Positions 10,750 through 21,089 of a stretch of 64,000 nucleotides of DNA are shown piece by piece; the first letter of the stretch is position 1, and the number at the start of each line of letters is the position of its first letter. The stretch is taken from the NCBI GenBank assembly GCA_023362775.1, contig JALMGJ010000015.1, forward strand, positions 5,105,001 to 5,169,000. Direction: 5' to 3'. Both the position numbers and the translations under genes were made by a program. This DNA is from Charina bottae. Its lineage: Eukaryota; Chordata; Lepidosauria; Squamata; Charinaidae. Under the pieces are notes generated by a model. The model was not told the origin of the DNA, ran no database searches, and saw nothing but the letters and a program-made list of their open reading frames with translations.

Positions 10750-10835
10750 AGAACCTTCTTTGAGAATATCTGTAGCTCAAGGTTGAACTGTGGAGTCCTT
10801 GGTGCTCTCTGAGCCTTGTTGTTTTCTTGCAGACG

Positions 10836-10865
10836 TTTCATTGCCAGACTAGGCAACATCTTCAG
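10836..10865 (-). ncRNA. hammerhead-ribozyme-like motif
   Basis: On the minus strand: CTGAAGA (10859-10865), one extra base, a stem GTTGCC/GGCAAT closed by a 6-nt loop, then GAAA (10836-10839) followed by CGTC. It has the same layout as the motifs at 2520 and 11323. Confidence 0.4.
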
Positions 10866-11322
10866 TGTGGAAAAGAAGTGGGACTTGCTCTCTGTTTATA
10901 TACAATGGCTTGTCCTGCTTGTGTTGGTGGAGGTGTTGTTCTCTCCTTAGGAGTTCCTTGATTGGGCTGTTGTTTGCTGCTTGGTTGATTGACTGAGTTA
11001 ATAGTTCCTTGATTAGGGTATATTGTGCTGTTTGGTTGTTCCTCTGGTGCTAATCCTGGTGTTAATCTTTGCATATTTGGGTGTTGATTGCTGTCAAGGA
11101 GGTGTTCTGGTCTTTTGGCTTTTCTATTGTCTCTTATGAATGGTATGTAAATGTTGTTTACCTCTATGTGTCTGTTGATGGCTGCTTTGTCTGAGGGCCA
11201 AGCTTCCAGGAACACTAGAAGCAGCCATCAACAGACACATAGAGGTAAACAACACCTCCACCAACACAAGCAGGACAAGCCATGGGATATAAACAGAGAG
11301 CAAGTCCCACTCCCTTTTCGCA

Positions 11323-11352
11323 CTGAAGATGTTGCCTAGTCTGGCAATGAAA
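11323..11352 (+). ncRNA. hammerhead-ribozyme-like motif
   Basis: CTGAAGA at 11323-11329, one extra T, stem arms GTTGCC (11331-11336) and GGCAAT (11343-11348), GAAA at 11349-11352, then C. The core is intact apart from the extra base before stem II. Confidence 0.4.
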
Positions 11353-11689
11353 CCTCTGCAAGAAAACAACAAGGCTCAGAGAGCACCGAGGACTCCACAG
11401 AACCTTCTTTTGCAGCACTGGCCAGAGGGGGGATGAAGTGCACAAATCTGCCCCATTGGGGTGAACTGCATTGCCTCTTGGCTTAGACAAAGAGGATCAC
11501 ATTGACCCCATGGCACAAACCTCTTTGTCAATGTGAATCTGAACTGTTTTGCACAAGCCACCTCCCCAGCCAGTCTGGCTTCCCATCCTTCAGTGACCTC
11601 GGGGAGGATGTTTTTAGACCGAGAAGCATGAACAGTCAGGGAGGTTCGATGTGATAGAAAATTATGGAACCCAAAACAGCATGCCAGCA

Positions 11690-12232
11690 GGTGTAGAGAG
11701 CCATGGAGGCGGCCTTGAGGGAAATATTCAGAAGCCGTTACAGAAACGGCAAGGACCGAAGCATGCCTTAAGTCCTGGAAAAGATGGTATTGGGAAGAGG
11801 CTAAGGCTGGCTCCTCCTGACTCCCAGGGGTATAAGAGGGAGGGGAGGAAAAACACAATCAGATTTACAAGGTTGTGTTACTGTAGCCCAGGGGTCCCCA
11901 ACCTGTGGGCCATGGCCCACTAGTGGGCCGCGGCCTGTTAGGAAGTGGGCCGCGGGGCTCCCGCCTGTAAACCCCGCCCCCCGGTGTGTGCAATTACCCT
12001 GCCCCGGTGTGTGCGATTGGCTCCTGCCTGCAAACCCTGCCCCCCGGTACACGCAATTGGCTCCCGCCTGCAAACCCCGCCCCCCTCCCCGGTCCGTGGA
12101 AAAATTGTCTTCCACGACCGGTCCCTGGTGCCAAAAAGGTTGGGGACCGCTGCTGTAGCCCATCTCAATAAAACAGTTCTAGTCTTCTTGTGGAGTTGGT
12201 TTCCTAGTCTGGACAACCTTGAAGATCTGACA
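11690..12232 (+). mobile_element. LTR-like element, family B, interrupted by a hAT
   Basis: Shared upstream motif (GGTGTAGAGAGCCATGGAGG), U3, the TATA-like GGGTATAAGAGGG at about 11830, R start AAGGTTGTGTTACTGTAG, a hAT insertion at 11889-12152, then CATCTCAATAAAACAG (poly(A) signal), U5 and the end GATCTGACA at 12232. Removing the hAT and one copy of its 8-bp duplication restores an order like that at 1971-2168. The left boundary is approximate. Confidence 0.5.
11889..12152. mobile_element. hAT MITE, CAGGGGTCCCCAACC family, with minisatellite
   Basis: Ends CAGGGGTCCCCAACC (11889-11903) and GGTTGGGGACCGCTG (12138-12152). A perfect 8-bp duplication CTGTAGCC lies at 11881-11888 and 12153-12160. 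The interior has about three units of the ~39-bp minisatellite (CTCCCGCCTGCAAACCCCGC...AATTGG) in the orientation opposite to 4565-4745. No coding capacity. Confidence 0.85.
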
Positions 12233-13342
12233 TCAGGAACCACCCTCTGCCATCTCCAACAATGTCTACTGTTGTATCTCCTGTTTTTTTCTTTGCTACT
12301 GGCTGATTCATGCAATAGGATACGACTCTTCCTAATCTCACAAGATTCATCATGTGAAACCTTACCTCCCACCCAGTTTGGAGGCACCTTCAGATTCATG
12401 CATTTGGCCTTTAGGATGCCCATCTGAACTAAGGGTGCCCATTTGAACCCACTGCTAACCTGTGAACTTCTTTGCACCCAATGGCATGCTTTCAACAAGA
12501 GTTCCTTAAGAAGGATATTTTTCCCCCCTCCCCACTTCCTACCGGTGCGTAAAATGATTTCATCAGCCTTTTAACCATGTTGATCTTCTTTATCCCTTTA
12601 AGCTAGTTACTGTGCCTGTTGTTAGCCCTCCTTCCACTGCTCAGGCTGGCAGTAATATCTTCTGGAAGAGAGAAATGCTCCAGATGCTCATGGCATTTGG
12701 CAAATGGAGTCTCTCTTTTTATGTTGACGCAAAAGAGAGAGGGAGGGGAGGAGTCACAGCAGTGTTTCCTGTGCTGCTTTCTATTAATATTGGATGCCCA
12801 GCTTTTCTGAGATAGGAAGAGCAGTGGAACGACCGAATCCATCTCCACCCCCTGGTCCTCAGCCGTATATTTTTTTACCGATAGCCCATTTAAGAAATCA
12901 ATCGATCAATAAGCACAGGGAGGGGGAGGCGAAAAGAAAGGCTCGGAAAGATGGTATCAGCCTTCTTTACTGCCTGATCAGATTTTCGGGGGGGGGGGAA
13001 AGAAAATGGGCTGGTTTCCTTTTAGCTCCAAGCCCAGAGATCCTCCCTCTTGGTCTGATCCTTCTCCTGATGCCAAGAACGGTAAGAGTGGTTCATTAAA
13101 CGGTGGAGGAAAGTCATTATTCTCACAGGCCAGTAATCTGTCAGAAGAGCTAATTTCCCACCATTACCAAAAATGCACTGCATTTAATTGAAGTTGGAAG
13201 GAGTTTGCCAAAGTGAGCTGGGTCATAAATAAAGGGAATGATGGGGCTGGGAGCTCTATTTAGGAAAAAAGGGATTCGTTTCCTTTTTTGCTATGAAAAT
13301 CATAAAGAGTACTTTATTTTTCCTGGCACCTCACAAGAGAAT
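12233..13342. other. unassigned sequence
   Basis: Unique-looking sequence. No exon, repeat family or RNA gene was recognised. Short open frames across it have no recognisable domain. Confidence 0.35.
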
Positions 13343-13736
13343 CTCCTTCCTTCCTTCCTTCCTTCCTTCCTTCCTTCCTTCCTTCCTTCCTTCCTTCCTT
13401 CCTTCCTTCCTTCCTTCCTTCCTTCCTTCCTTCTTCCCCCTCCTCCCTCCCTCCTCATCTTCCCTCCCTCCCTCCTCATCTTCCCTCCCTCCCTCCCTCC
13501 CTCCTTCCTTCCTTCCTTCCTTCCTTCCTTCCTTCCTTCCTTCTTCCCCCCTCCCTCCCTCCTCATCCCTCCCTCCCTCCTCATCTTCCCTCCCTCCCTC
13601 CTCATCTTCCCTCCCTCCCTCCCTCCCTCCCTCCCTCCCTCCCTTCCTTCCTTCCTTCTTTCCTTCTTCCCCCCTCCCTCCCTCCTCATCTTCCCTCCCT
13701 CCCTCCCTCCCCCTCCTCCCTCCCTCCCTTCCTTCT
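13343..13736. repeat. polypyrimidine tract, (CCTT)n and (CCCT)n
   Basis: Almost pure C/T on the plus strand for about 390 bp. It consists of CCTT and CCCT tetranucleotide blocks with recurring CCTCATCTT interruptions. The Pro/Ser-rich and Arg/Glu/Gly-rich open frames on the two strands are artefacts of the repeat. Confidence 0.95.
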
Positions 13737-13984
13737 TCATCTCCCTCTTGCAGACCCTTTGAAAGTTGCTGTTGTCATTTTTGATATAACAGAAGTGGGA
13801 AATTATTAAGCACATGGGGCATAATCATATTAACGTTATGTAATTAATCCTGCTTAATTTATGCTTAAATTAATCCCAACATGAGGTCCATTAGCAACCA
13901 CCTAAACTGAAAGTGGGTCTTTTCCAAGCACAATTTCACAGTCTTTAACAAGACTTCTTAAGAAAAGGATGGGGTTGAAAAAAT

Positions 13985-14185
13985 TCCAACAAGTGGTGGG
14001 GTGGGGTGGGGTCAAAATATGCAAGATGGTGGGGACAGTCGTGCAATCCAAGTGCTGCCCCTTTAATATGTGCACATGTGCAAAGGGGGCGGGGCTTGGA
14101 TTATGATACCAGACCTGCCAACTTGAATATTTTGACCATCCCCTGTGGATGCCACTGGGCACGGGCTTCTGGAGGGGGGCGGGCA
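13985..14185. mobile_element. probable MITE, GTCAAAATATGCAAGATGG family
   Basis: The left part has GGGGTCAAAATATGCAAGATGG (about 14008-14029). The right part has its approximate reverse complement (ACTTGAATATTTTGACCATC, then CCCTGTGGATGCCAC, to about 14157). Similar inverted arrangements occur at 36453-36594 and 43234-43414. Termini and duplications are not certain. Confidence 0.35.
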
Positions 14186-14267
14186 AGGGGTGCCAAATGA
14201 TGAAATGTGCATTGTAACACATGCTCTGCCCTTTTCGTGTGTGTGCAGAGAATTGACCCAAGCACAT

Positions 14268-15233
14268 TTTATCTATTTATTTAAATTTATTGGCTGCCCA
14301 ACTCCACATAAGGGGTGGAGCTGTATTGTGACTTCATGACACCATGGATATCCACAGCCCTCATCAAAATAATAAAAGCAGCCGCATGCTACTGCCCCAC
14401 AAGATCCTCCCCCTTTGCATGTATGTGTGATGTCACAATGCAGGTAGAAAAAAGGCGGGGCTTGCATTATGACAGCACAAGGCTGCTTCTGTCATTCAGC
14501 CCCCCCTCCCCACACACCCACACCCACAAACACCCATAGACACCACTGTTCCCGGCATTATGTCATTTTGACAAAACCATGGTTTATTGCAGATCCCCCT
14601 GCTTAGAAGGTTTTCTAGCTCAAGTGCAGAGTATTCAGGCTTTAACTCAATACCTACATTTGGTTTTCCACTCCCAATTTTAGATTTAAAGTTTCATGTA
14701 CATCGTTTTCTATTTCTCTGATTTCCATTAAGGTCTTTGGGGACAATTTCCCCCATTTCTGCATTGCATTCAGTGGAATTATCCTGCCAGCCTGGACAAT
14801 CCATGTTTTCTGTTTGAATGACCCAACGCTTTCAGGCCTCTCGAGCTCTGCATCAGGCTGGCCAGTTTTCAGACAGATTATACAATGGGCCACCGTTTAA
14901 TAGCTCCCTCCCTCCCCCTCCCTTCTTTTTAATCTGTCAATTTCACTGTTGCCACCCTCTGTAATCTGTACAGGCTGAACGACAGGTTGTTTTTTTCCCC
15001 CACCCTTGTGAAAACAAAAACTCCGTCTAATGAATTAATTTTTGCCCAGTCTCATATTTTAGTAACTAAAGAAGGAAATGGCACATTTTCCACCATTTAA
15101 AAGTTAATGCTCCTTCCCAACGCCCCTCATGGGACATGAGTCTCAGAACATAGGAGCTCTCACAAGCACATGGGAATAACCCACCATCATCTCTTCCTTC
15201 TGTTTTCACCTAGGTTAGCTTTAGCCTCAGACT
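14268..15233. other. mostly unassigned sequence
   Basis: An ATTTATTTAAATTTATTGGCTGCCC stretch near 14271-14295 looks like a decayed LINE 3' end. A 79-codon minus-strand open frame (14654-14893) resembles nothing I know. No other feature is supported. Confidence 0.3.
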
Positions 15234-15245
15234 AACTCCAGTGCT

Positions 15246-15567
15246 GGGGGACGGTGGCTCACCGGGTAAGACGCCAGGCTTGACGATCGGATGGTCGCAA
15301 GTTCGGAGGTTTGAATCCCTAGCCCCGCATGACGGAGTGAGCTCCCTCACTCGCCCCAGCTCTTGCCAACCTAGCAATTCGAAAGCATGCAAATGCAAGT
15401 AGATGAATAGGGAAGGTAGCAGCGTTCCGTGCGTGTCATGCCGCCCACATGACCGTGGAAGCATCTTTGGACAACGCTGGCTCTTCGGCTAACAAACGGA
15501 GATGAGCACCGGCCCCTAGAGTCAGACACAACTGCACAAATGTGCGGGGGGAACCTTTACCTTTTTA
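15246..15567 (+). mobile_element. Sauria-type SINE
   Basis: tRNA-like head with A box region TGGCTCACCGGGTAAGA and B box GGTTTGAATCCC. The body has CCCCAGCTCTTGCCAACCTA, and the 3' end runs through CCCTAGAGTCAGACACAACTG to CCTTTACCTTTTT. A 12-bp duplication AACTCCAGTGCT flanks it at 15234-15245 and 15568-15579. The 3' end resembles that of BovB, its presumed partner LINE. The copy is full length. Confidence 0.9.
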
Positions 15568-15792
15568 AACTCCAGTGCTAACTAGCTACTTCTTCCCTTG
15601 ACCCAGTCAAGCTCAGCCCTGAAGCCTAGCAGATGGGGCAAAATTGGGTACCATGTGATCCAAACAGGATTTGATATTTCTGGAAGACCACAAGGGGGAT
15701 TTCCTTCCCACCAAGGCCCCTGTTGCACATCCCTATAGCCATTTCTTCTCCTTCTTACTTGTGGGACCACAGCATTGTGCTGTTTTGTTTTG

Positions 15793-16012
15793 TTTTTTAA
15801 TCTGTTCAATTGTGTCCAATTCTCAGAGACTGCCAGGACAAATCCCTGCAGTGTTCTTGGCAAGGTTTTTCAGAAGTGGTTTGCCATTGCCTCCTTCCTA
15901 GGGCTGAGAGACAGGGACTGGCCCAAGGTCACCCAGCCAGCTTTCATGCCTCAGGCGGGACTAGAACTCCCAGTCTCCCGGTTTCTAGCCTGGTGCCTTA
16001 ACCACGACACTA
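15793..16012 (-). mobile_element. tRNA-derived SINE with RTE-like tail
   Basis: Same family as 6564-7004 but with a single copy of the ~100-bp block. Minus-strand order: degraded head (AGTAGTGTCGTGGTTAAGGC), GAGTTCTAGTCCCGCC, GTGACCTTGGGCCAGTC, GCAATGGCAAACCACTTCTG, CTTGCCAAGAACAC, then a tail GAATTGGACACAATTGAACAG followed by an A-rich end. Confidence 0.65.
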
Positions 16013-17215
16013 CTAAATAATATAATGCTACCACGTGGTCCAGATTTAATGATAAGCTTAACGACTGAATTAATTGCATCTAGATATTTATACTGATGAC
16101 GTGGGTCTTCTCTCTTGGTTTATTTTTTTTATTTAGTCATGTCTTTGGTACGTTTACTTCACTTAACCATTATAATATGGTTTCTTTTTCTTGTTTCTTT
16201 TTTGCACTGTATTATCCCTACTCAGTGTATACTTTTGCTTTGGCATTTCACCATTTTAACAATGAAAATTAAAAATTAATTAAAAGGAAATGCAAAAGAA
16301 ACCAGACCCAGTGCTGTCATTTGCCTTAGGCTGTTTGTCTTGTTAATTCCTTGCCTTCTAAACCAGCCACTTCACCAGACTTGGTCTCCAGATGATGAAA
16401 ATATTAGGGATCAGAGGGAATGCAGTGCCTTTTCTCTTTCTTTAGGCTAAGCCTTCTGGCTGTCGTTCATTTCATTTGGTCAATTCCATTAATTCTAATA
16501 TTATTATTTAAAAAATATTAGCTTTATTGGCACTGACCCGTTCTCCTCCTTGTCAGCTTCTATAATTTACGACAATCCTCTCCCACTTTTCTATTAACAG
16601 AGCAGCAATGCAGCTGATAATTAAGAAAAAAATCTTAAAAATACAACCCACATTTAAAATTATGCTTTTATATCTTATAACATTAACCACTGGGAGTCTA
16701 CTATGTAATTACATGGCGGTATACAAAGTTGACAGAGAAAGAAATAAAATTGCTGTAACATTTAAACTATGGATCAGTCAGAAAAGAGTGAGCCAGTTGG
16801 AAGAATGAGTAAATAAAGACACATACCCATACACACAGACAATCTAGTAAAATAAAATTAGGTCTTCTATGAATAAAACGGTGACGGAACCAGACAAGCT
16901 TCAGGTAGACTGAAGTGCTCCAAAATGCCACCAGAAAGGCCTTTTTCCATGTGGGTTCTTCCCAACAGAAAGCGAGAATTAGGCCAGAATTCCCTGGGGA
17001 AGGAAAAGATGGAATTGATTTGTGAATGAACCAGAGTGGAGCCATTATTGTATTCAAATGAAGCCATATGCTCTGTGGATATATCAAGACATGTTGAGAT
17101 CTCTGGATTTCTTGAAAAGGGCACTGGATACACGATGAAGCAAGTTAGCAAGTTAATAGTACAAGGGAGAGAAGTTGAAACAGAGCTTATAAAGAAGGGA
17201 ATACATCAATACAAG
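16013..17215. other. unassigned AT-rich sequence
   Basis: No repeat family or exon was recognised. Overlapping short open frames occur on both strands, none with a known domain. Confidence 0.35.
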
Positions 17216-17218
17216 AAT

Positions 17219-17269
<51 letters not shown>

Positions 17270-17935
17270 TCATACTTATATCACCGCCCATCTCCCCCCA
17301 CAGAGGGGACTCTGGGCGGTTTACACAAAGTTGACAATTAAAACATATAAAAGCATATAAAATACCATACATAAATGTATATCTATATAAATTAATTAAA
17401 TATATAAAACCCAAGAGGCTCTGATGTTAAGTTTAAAAGAACTCTACGGAGCAAGCCATCCCCAAGAGGAGCTATTACTCCTCCCATCCCAAGCGAGGTG
17501 GCAGAGCCAGGTCTTCAATTGTTTTCGGAAGGTCATCAGTGTGGGGGCTTGCCTCACCTCCAGGGGCAGAATATTCCAGAGGGTGGGTGCCACTGCAGAG
17601 AATGCCCGCTTCCTGGACCCCGTCAGATGGAATTCTCTTGTAGACGGGGTCCGTAGCAAGCCCTCTCTGCATAACCGAGTGGGGCGGGTCGATGCTCTGG
17701 GGACGAGGCGGTCCCTTAGGTAACCTGGTCCCATGCCATGTAGGGCTTTAAAGGTGACAACCAATGCCTTGAATTGGACCTGGAAGCAAACTGGTAACCA
17801 ATGCAGCTCGCGAAGTAGAGGTGTCACATGTGCCGATCTTGGGGCACTCATAACTACGTGCGCAGCCGCATTCTGGACCCGTGGAAGCTTCCGGATACTC
17901 AGAGTGCTCAGAGTCTGCTGAGCTCTGCGGAAGTT
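17216..17935 (-). mobile_element. L2/CR1-type LINE 3' part with pol C-terminus
   Basis: The minus-strand open frame (17444-17851, 135 aa, stop-free upstream to about 17900) contains HVTPLLRELHWLPV, FKALVVTFKALHG, GPGYL and APTLWNILPLEVR. This is the conserved C-terminal block after the reverse transcriptase in L2 and related CR1-group LINEs. It is followed by a 3' end with GTAAACCGCCCAGAGTCCCC, GGGCGGTGATATAAG and a (TAAA)n tail (17216-17270). The 5' part with endonuclease and most of the reverse transcriptase is missing. Confidence 0.75.
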
Positions 17936-17939
17936 TTAA

Positions 17940-18595
17940 TGAATACAGAATAAATGCTGCATGGAATATATTGAATGTTGGGGACTGTATGACGTTGCAG
18001 AACCCGACATGTTCCTGATCTCCACCAGCAATTGTTCCCTAATAAAAAATTCTGCTTTGTTAAGACAGGTAAACAAAGTGCAGATCTGAATTCTTCCACA
18101 CTCCTCTAGCTTTTATTACATGCCGGATAGATTCATAAATATTAGAAGTGCGCAACTATGTGTGTTCCTGACACCCTTACAGCTGCCAACCTCGTTTTAG
18201 AGTCTGTATTATTAGGAAACAGATTGTGAAGTATGACAATTATTAGAAGCAAATGAGGTTATTGGGCAAATTATTTTTCTAATAAGGTTATTTTGTATTA
18301 TTTCATTTTATAACTGAATATGTTTCCTTTACACCTTTTTTATTCAGTAATTTAGTCTTCAGTATTCTAGTTTCCTTTTAGTACTCTAGTACTTGTATTT
18401 ATTGCTATCTCAGATTTTTATGTATTTCCACTTGAGCTCTGTAAATCCTTATGTAACTGTATATTATTCTGGTCAGTAACCATAATAAGAATGTTCTGTG
18501 TGTGCTCCCCAGAGCCTTTGCACACTGGCCACTGAATTGCAATTTCTCATGCATCTAAAGGGGGAAACCTGTAAAATGCTTGGGGGTAATATATT
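17940..18595. other. unassigned AT-rich sequence
   Basis: No coding region or named repeat was recognised between the L2-type and BovB copies. Confidence 0.35.
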
Positions 18596-18597
18596 TG

Positions 18598-20085
18598 TTG
18601 TTGTTGTTCAGTCGTTCAGTCGTGTCCGACTCTTCGTGACCTCACGGACCATAGCACGCCAGGCCTTCCTGTCCTCCACTGTCTCCCGGAGTTGACTCAA
18701 ATTCATGTTCGTTACATCGGTGATGCTATCTAACCATCTCATCCTCTGCCGTCCCCTTCTCCTTTCGCCTTCAGTCTTTCCCAGCATCAGGGTCTTTTCC
18801 AGGGAGTCCTCTCTTCGCATTCGGTGGCCAAAGTATTTGAGCTTCAGCTTCAGCATCTGTCCTTCCAATGAGCAGTCAGGGTTGATTTCCTCTAGGATTG
18901 ACTGGTTTGACCTCCTTGCAGTCCAAGGGACTCTCAAGAGTCTTCTCCAGCACCACAGTTCGAAAGCATCAATTCTTCGGCGCTCAGCCTTCCTTATGGT
19001 CCAACTCTCACAGCCATACATTACTACTGGAAAAACCATAGCTTTAACTATACGGACCTTTGTCGGCAAGGTGATGTCTCTGCTTTTTAATATGCTGTCT
19101 AGGTTTGCCATAGCTTTCCTCCCAAGGAGCAAGCGTCTTTTAATTTCATGGCTGCAGTCACCATCTGCGGTGATCTTGGAGCCCAAGAAAATAAAATCTG
19201 TCACTGCTTCCATTTCTTCCCCTTCTATTTTCCAGGAGGTGATGGGGCCAGATGCCATGATCTGAGTTTTTTTTAATGTTGAGTTTCAAGCCAGCTTTTG
19301 CACTCTCCTCTTTCACCCTCATCAAGAGGCTCTTTAGTTCCTCTTCACTTTCTGCCATTAGGGTGGTATCATCTGCATATCTGAGCTTGTTGATATTTCT
19401 CCCGGCAATCTTAACTCCGGCTTGTGATTCATCCAGCCCGGCATTTCTCATGATGTACTCTGCATATAAGTTAAATAAGCAGGGTGATAATATACAGCCT
19501 TGTCGTACTCCTTTACTAATTTTGAACCAGGCGGTTGTTCCATGTCCGGTTCTAACTGTTGCTTCTTGACCCGCATACAGGTTTCTCAGGAGACAGGTAA
19601 GGTGGTCTGGTACTCCCATCTCTTTAAGAATTTGCCACAGTTTGTTGTGATCCACACAATCAAAGGCTTTAGTGTAGTCAATGAAGCAGAAGTAGATGTT
19701 TTTCTGGAACTCTCTTGCTTTTTCCATGATCCAGCGAATGTTGGCAATCTGATCTCTAGTTCCTCTGCCTCTTCGAAACCCAGCTTGCACTTCTGGTAGT
19801 TCTCGGTTCACATACTGCTGAAGCCTAGCTTGTAGGATTTTGAGCATAACCTTGCTAGCATGTGAAATGAGCGCAATTGTACGGTAGTTTGAACATTCTT
19901 TGGCATTGCCCTTCTTTGGAATTGGAACGTAAACTGACCTTTTCCAATCCTGTGGCCACTGTTGAGTTTTCCAAATTTGTTGGCATATTGAGTGCAGCAC
20001 TTTAACAGCATCATCTTTTAGGATTTTAAATAGCTCAGCTGGGATACTGTCTTCTCCACTAGCTTTGTTGTTAGTAATGCTTCCT
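18598..20085 (-). mobile_element. BovB (RTE) LINE, 5'-truncated, with reverse transcriptase remnant
   Basis: About 1.5 kb of the 3' part of BovB. The upstream frame (19158-20000, 280 aa) has reverse transcriptase motifs: VPIPKKG near residue 25, FIDYTKAFD (about 106-114), GVRQGCILSP (164-173) and the catalytic YADD (208-211). The following frame (18608-19258, 216 aa) has FIFLGSKIT, GCESWTIRKAERRRIDAFELW, LKYFGHRMRRED and EKTLMLGKTEG, the C-terminal domain. The two are joined by a frame change at the A-run at about 19265-19272 (read as T on the plus strand). That is the only disabling change I see, so the copy may be fairly young. The endonuclease half is missing. The 3' end is (AAC)n. The truncated 5' end abuts the ATTATAT satellite. 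Confidence 0.9.
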
Positions 20086-20251
20086 ATTATATATTATATA
20101 TTATATATTATATATTATATATTATATATTATATATTATATATTATATATTATATATTATATATTATATATTATATATTATATATTATATATTATATATT
20201 ATATATTATATATTATATATTATATATTATATATTATATATTATATATTAG
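20083..20251. repeat. ATTATAT heptanucleotide satellite
   Basis: About 24 near-perfect copies of a 7-bp unit, directly at the truncated 5' end of the BovB copy. The Tyr/Ile/Leu open frame through it is spurious. The array probably grew from AT-rich target sequence. Confidence 0.9.
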
Positions 20252-20259
20252 CTAGACCT

Positions 20260-20315
20260 AATTTAAGATGTGTGGACTTCAACTCAAGGAATTCCCCAGC
20301 CAGCATGAAAAACTG
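20260..20315 (+). mobile_element. half of a palindromic hAT MITE
   Basis: The sequence AAGATGTGTGGACTTCAACT...GGAATTCCCCAGCCAGC matches the left half of the MITE at 63086-63219. The right half is missing, and the next hAT element starts at 20324. Confidence 0.5.
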
Positions 20316-20323
20316 CTCTAAAT

Positions 20324-20658
20324 CAGTGGTCCCCAACCTTTTTGGCACCAGGGACCGGTTTCGTGGAAGACAATGGGCAGGCCACGCGCGGACTAAAGTA
20401 AGTGTCGGATTGTGACTTCTCACAAGGAGCGCGCAACCTAGATCCCTCGCATGCGCAGTTTACAGTAGGGTTCGCGCTCCTACAAGAATCTAATGCCGCT
20501 GCTGATCTGACAGGAGGCGGAGCTCAGGCGGTAATGCGAGCGATGGAGAGCGGCTGTAAATACAGATGAAGCTTTGCTCGCTTGCCCACCGCTCACCTCC
20601 TGCTGTGCGGCCCGGTTCGTAATAGGCTGGTCCGTGGCCCGGGGGTTGGGGACCCCTG
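20324..20658. mobile_element. hAT element, CAGNGGTCCCCAACC family (mammal-like)
   Basis: Ends CAGTGGTCCCCAACC (20324-20338) and GGTTGGGGACCCCTG (20644-20658), with a perfect 8-bp duplication CTCTAAAT at 20316-20323 and 20659-20666. The interior has no minisatellite. Blocks such as CGCATGCGCAGTTTACAGTA, GAATCTAATGCCGCTGCTGA and GGAGGCGGAGCTCAGGCGG look very close to a hAT family I remember from mammalian genomes. No transposase is present. The minisatellite-bearing copies at 11889 and 35004 share its ends. Confidence 0.85.
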
Positions 20659-20740
20659 CTCTAAATGAATCTCTTTTCCCTTATAGTTATGAAACTTATT
20701 TCATTAAGCATTGCTCAGGTTGGATTCCCACTTTCAGGAA

Positions 20741-20767
20741 TAATGAGAGAGAGAGAGAAAGAGAGAA

Positions 20768-20812
<45 letters not shown>
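20741..20812. repeat. (GA)n microsatellite
   Basis: Purine dinucleotide run with interspersed AAAG. The Arg/Glu open frame across it is spurious. Confidence 0.95.
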
Positions 20813-20819
<7 letters not shown>

Positions 20820-21085
20820 GCTTCAATGTCCAAGTCCACCCCCTTAAAATGGCCAGATCATTATGATCCAGAAAAAAATATATCCAGCATTTTGTAAAAA
20901 TGTAGTTTTTGCACATTCCTAGTAAAAGAAGCCCTAAAATAGGCTTAACATACTGTTAAAAATAAACAACTACTCAAAATACCCTCCCCACCCAAAATCC
21001 AGATTAAAAATCCCCATCCTTGCCAATGTACATGATATGGTCTCATCTGCTTTGCATTATCTTCCTGCTGCCCACTGAATCTAAT
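20813..21085. other. no recognisable feature
   Basis: Short unique-looking AT-rich stretch. Confidence 0.35.
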
Positions 21086-21089
21086 TTAC

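Larger units (their letters stand above)
10762..11398. mobile_element. Penelope-like element, second inverted head-to-head copy
   Basis: Flanked by a 12-bp direct repeat AGAACCTTCTTT at 10750-10761 and 11399-11410. The left arm (10762 to about 11215, minus strand) carries an open frame (10862-11215) with FLEAWPSDKAAINRHIE, the same GIY-YIG-like end as the 2.4-kb copy. The right arm (about 11216-11398, plus strand) is shorter and joins the left arm at the CAACAGACACATAGAGG region. Both arms have hammerhead-like motifs with an intact CTGAAGA. No reverse transcriptase remains. Confidence 0.6.

Noticed and set aside
13238..13815. Pro/Ser-rich and Arg/Glu/Gly-rich open frames of 160-174 aa
   Set aside because: They are translations of a tetranucleotide repeat and its complement.
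14654..14893. 79-aa minus-strand frame as a conserved exon
   Set aside because: No family resemblance I can support; a conservation search would be needed.
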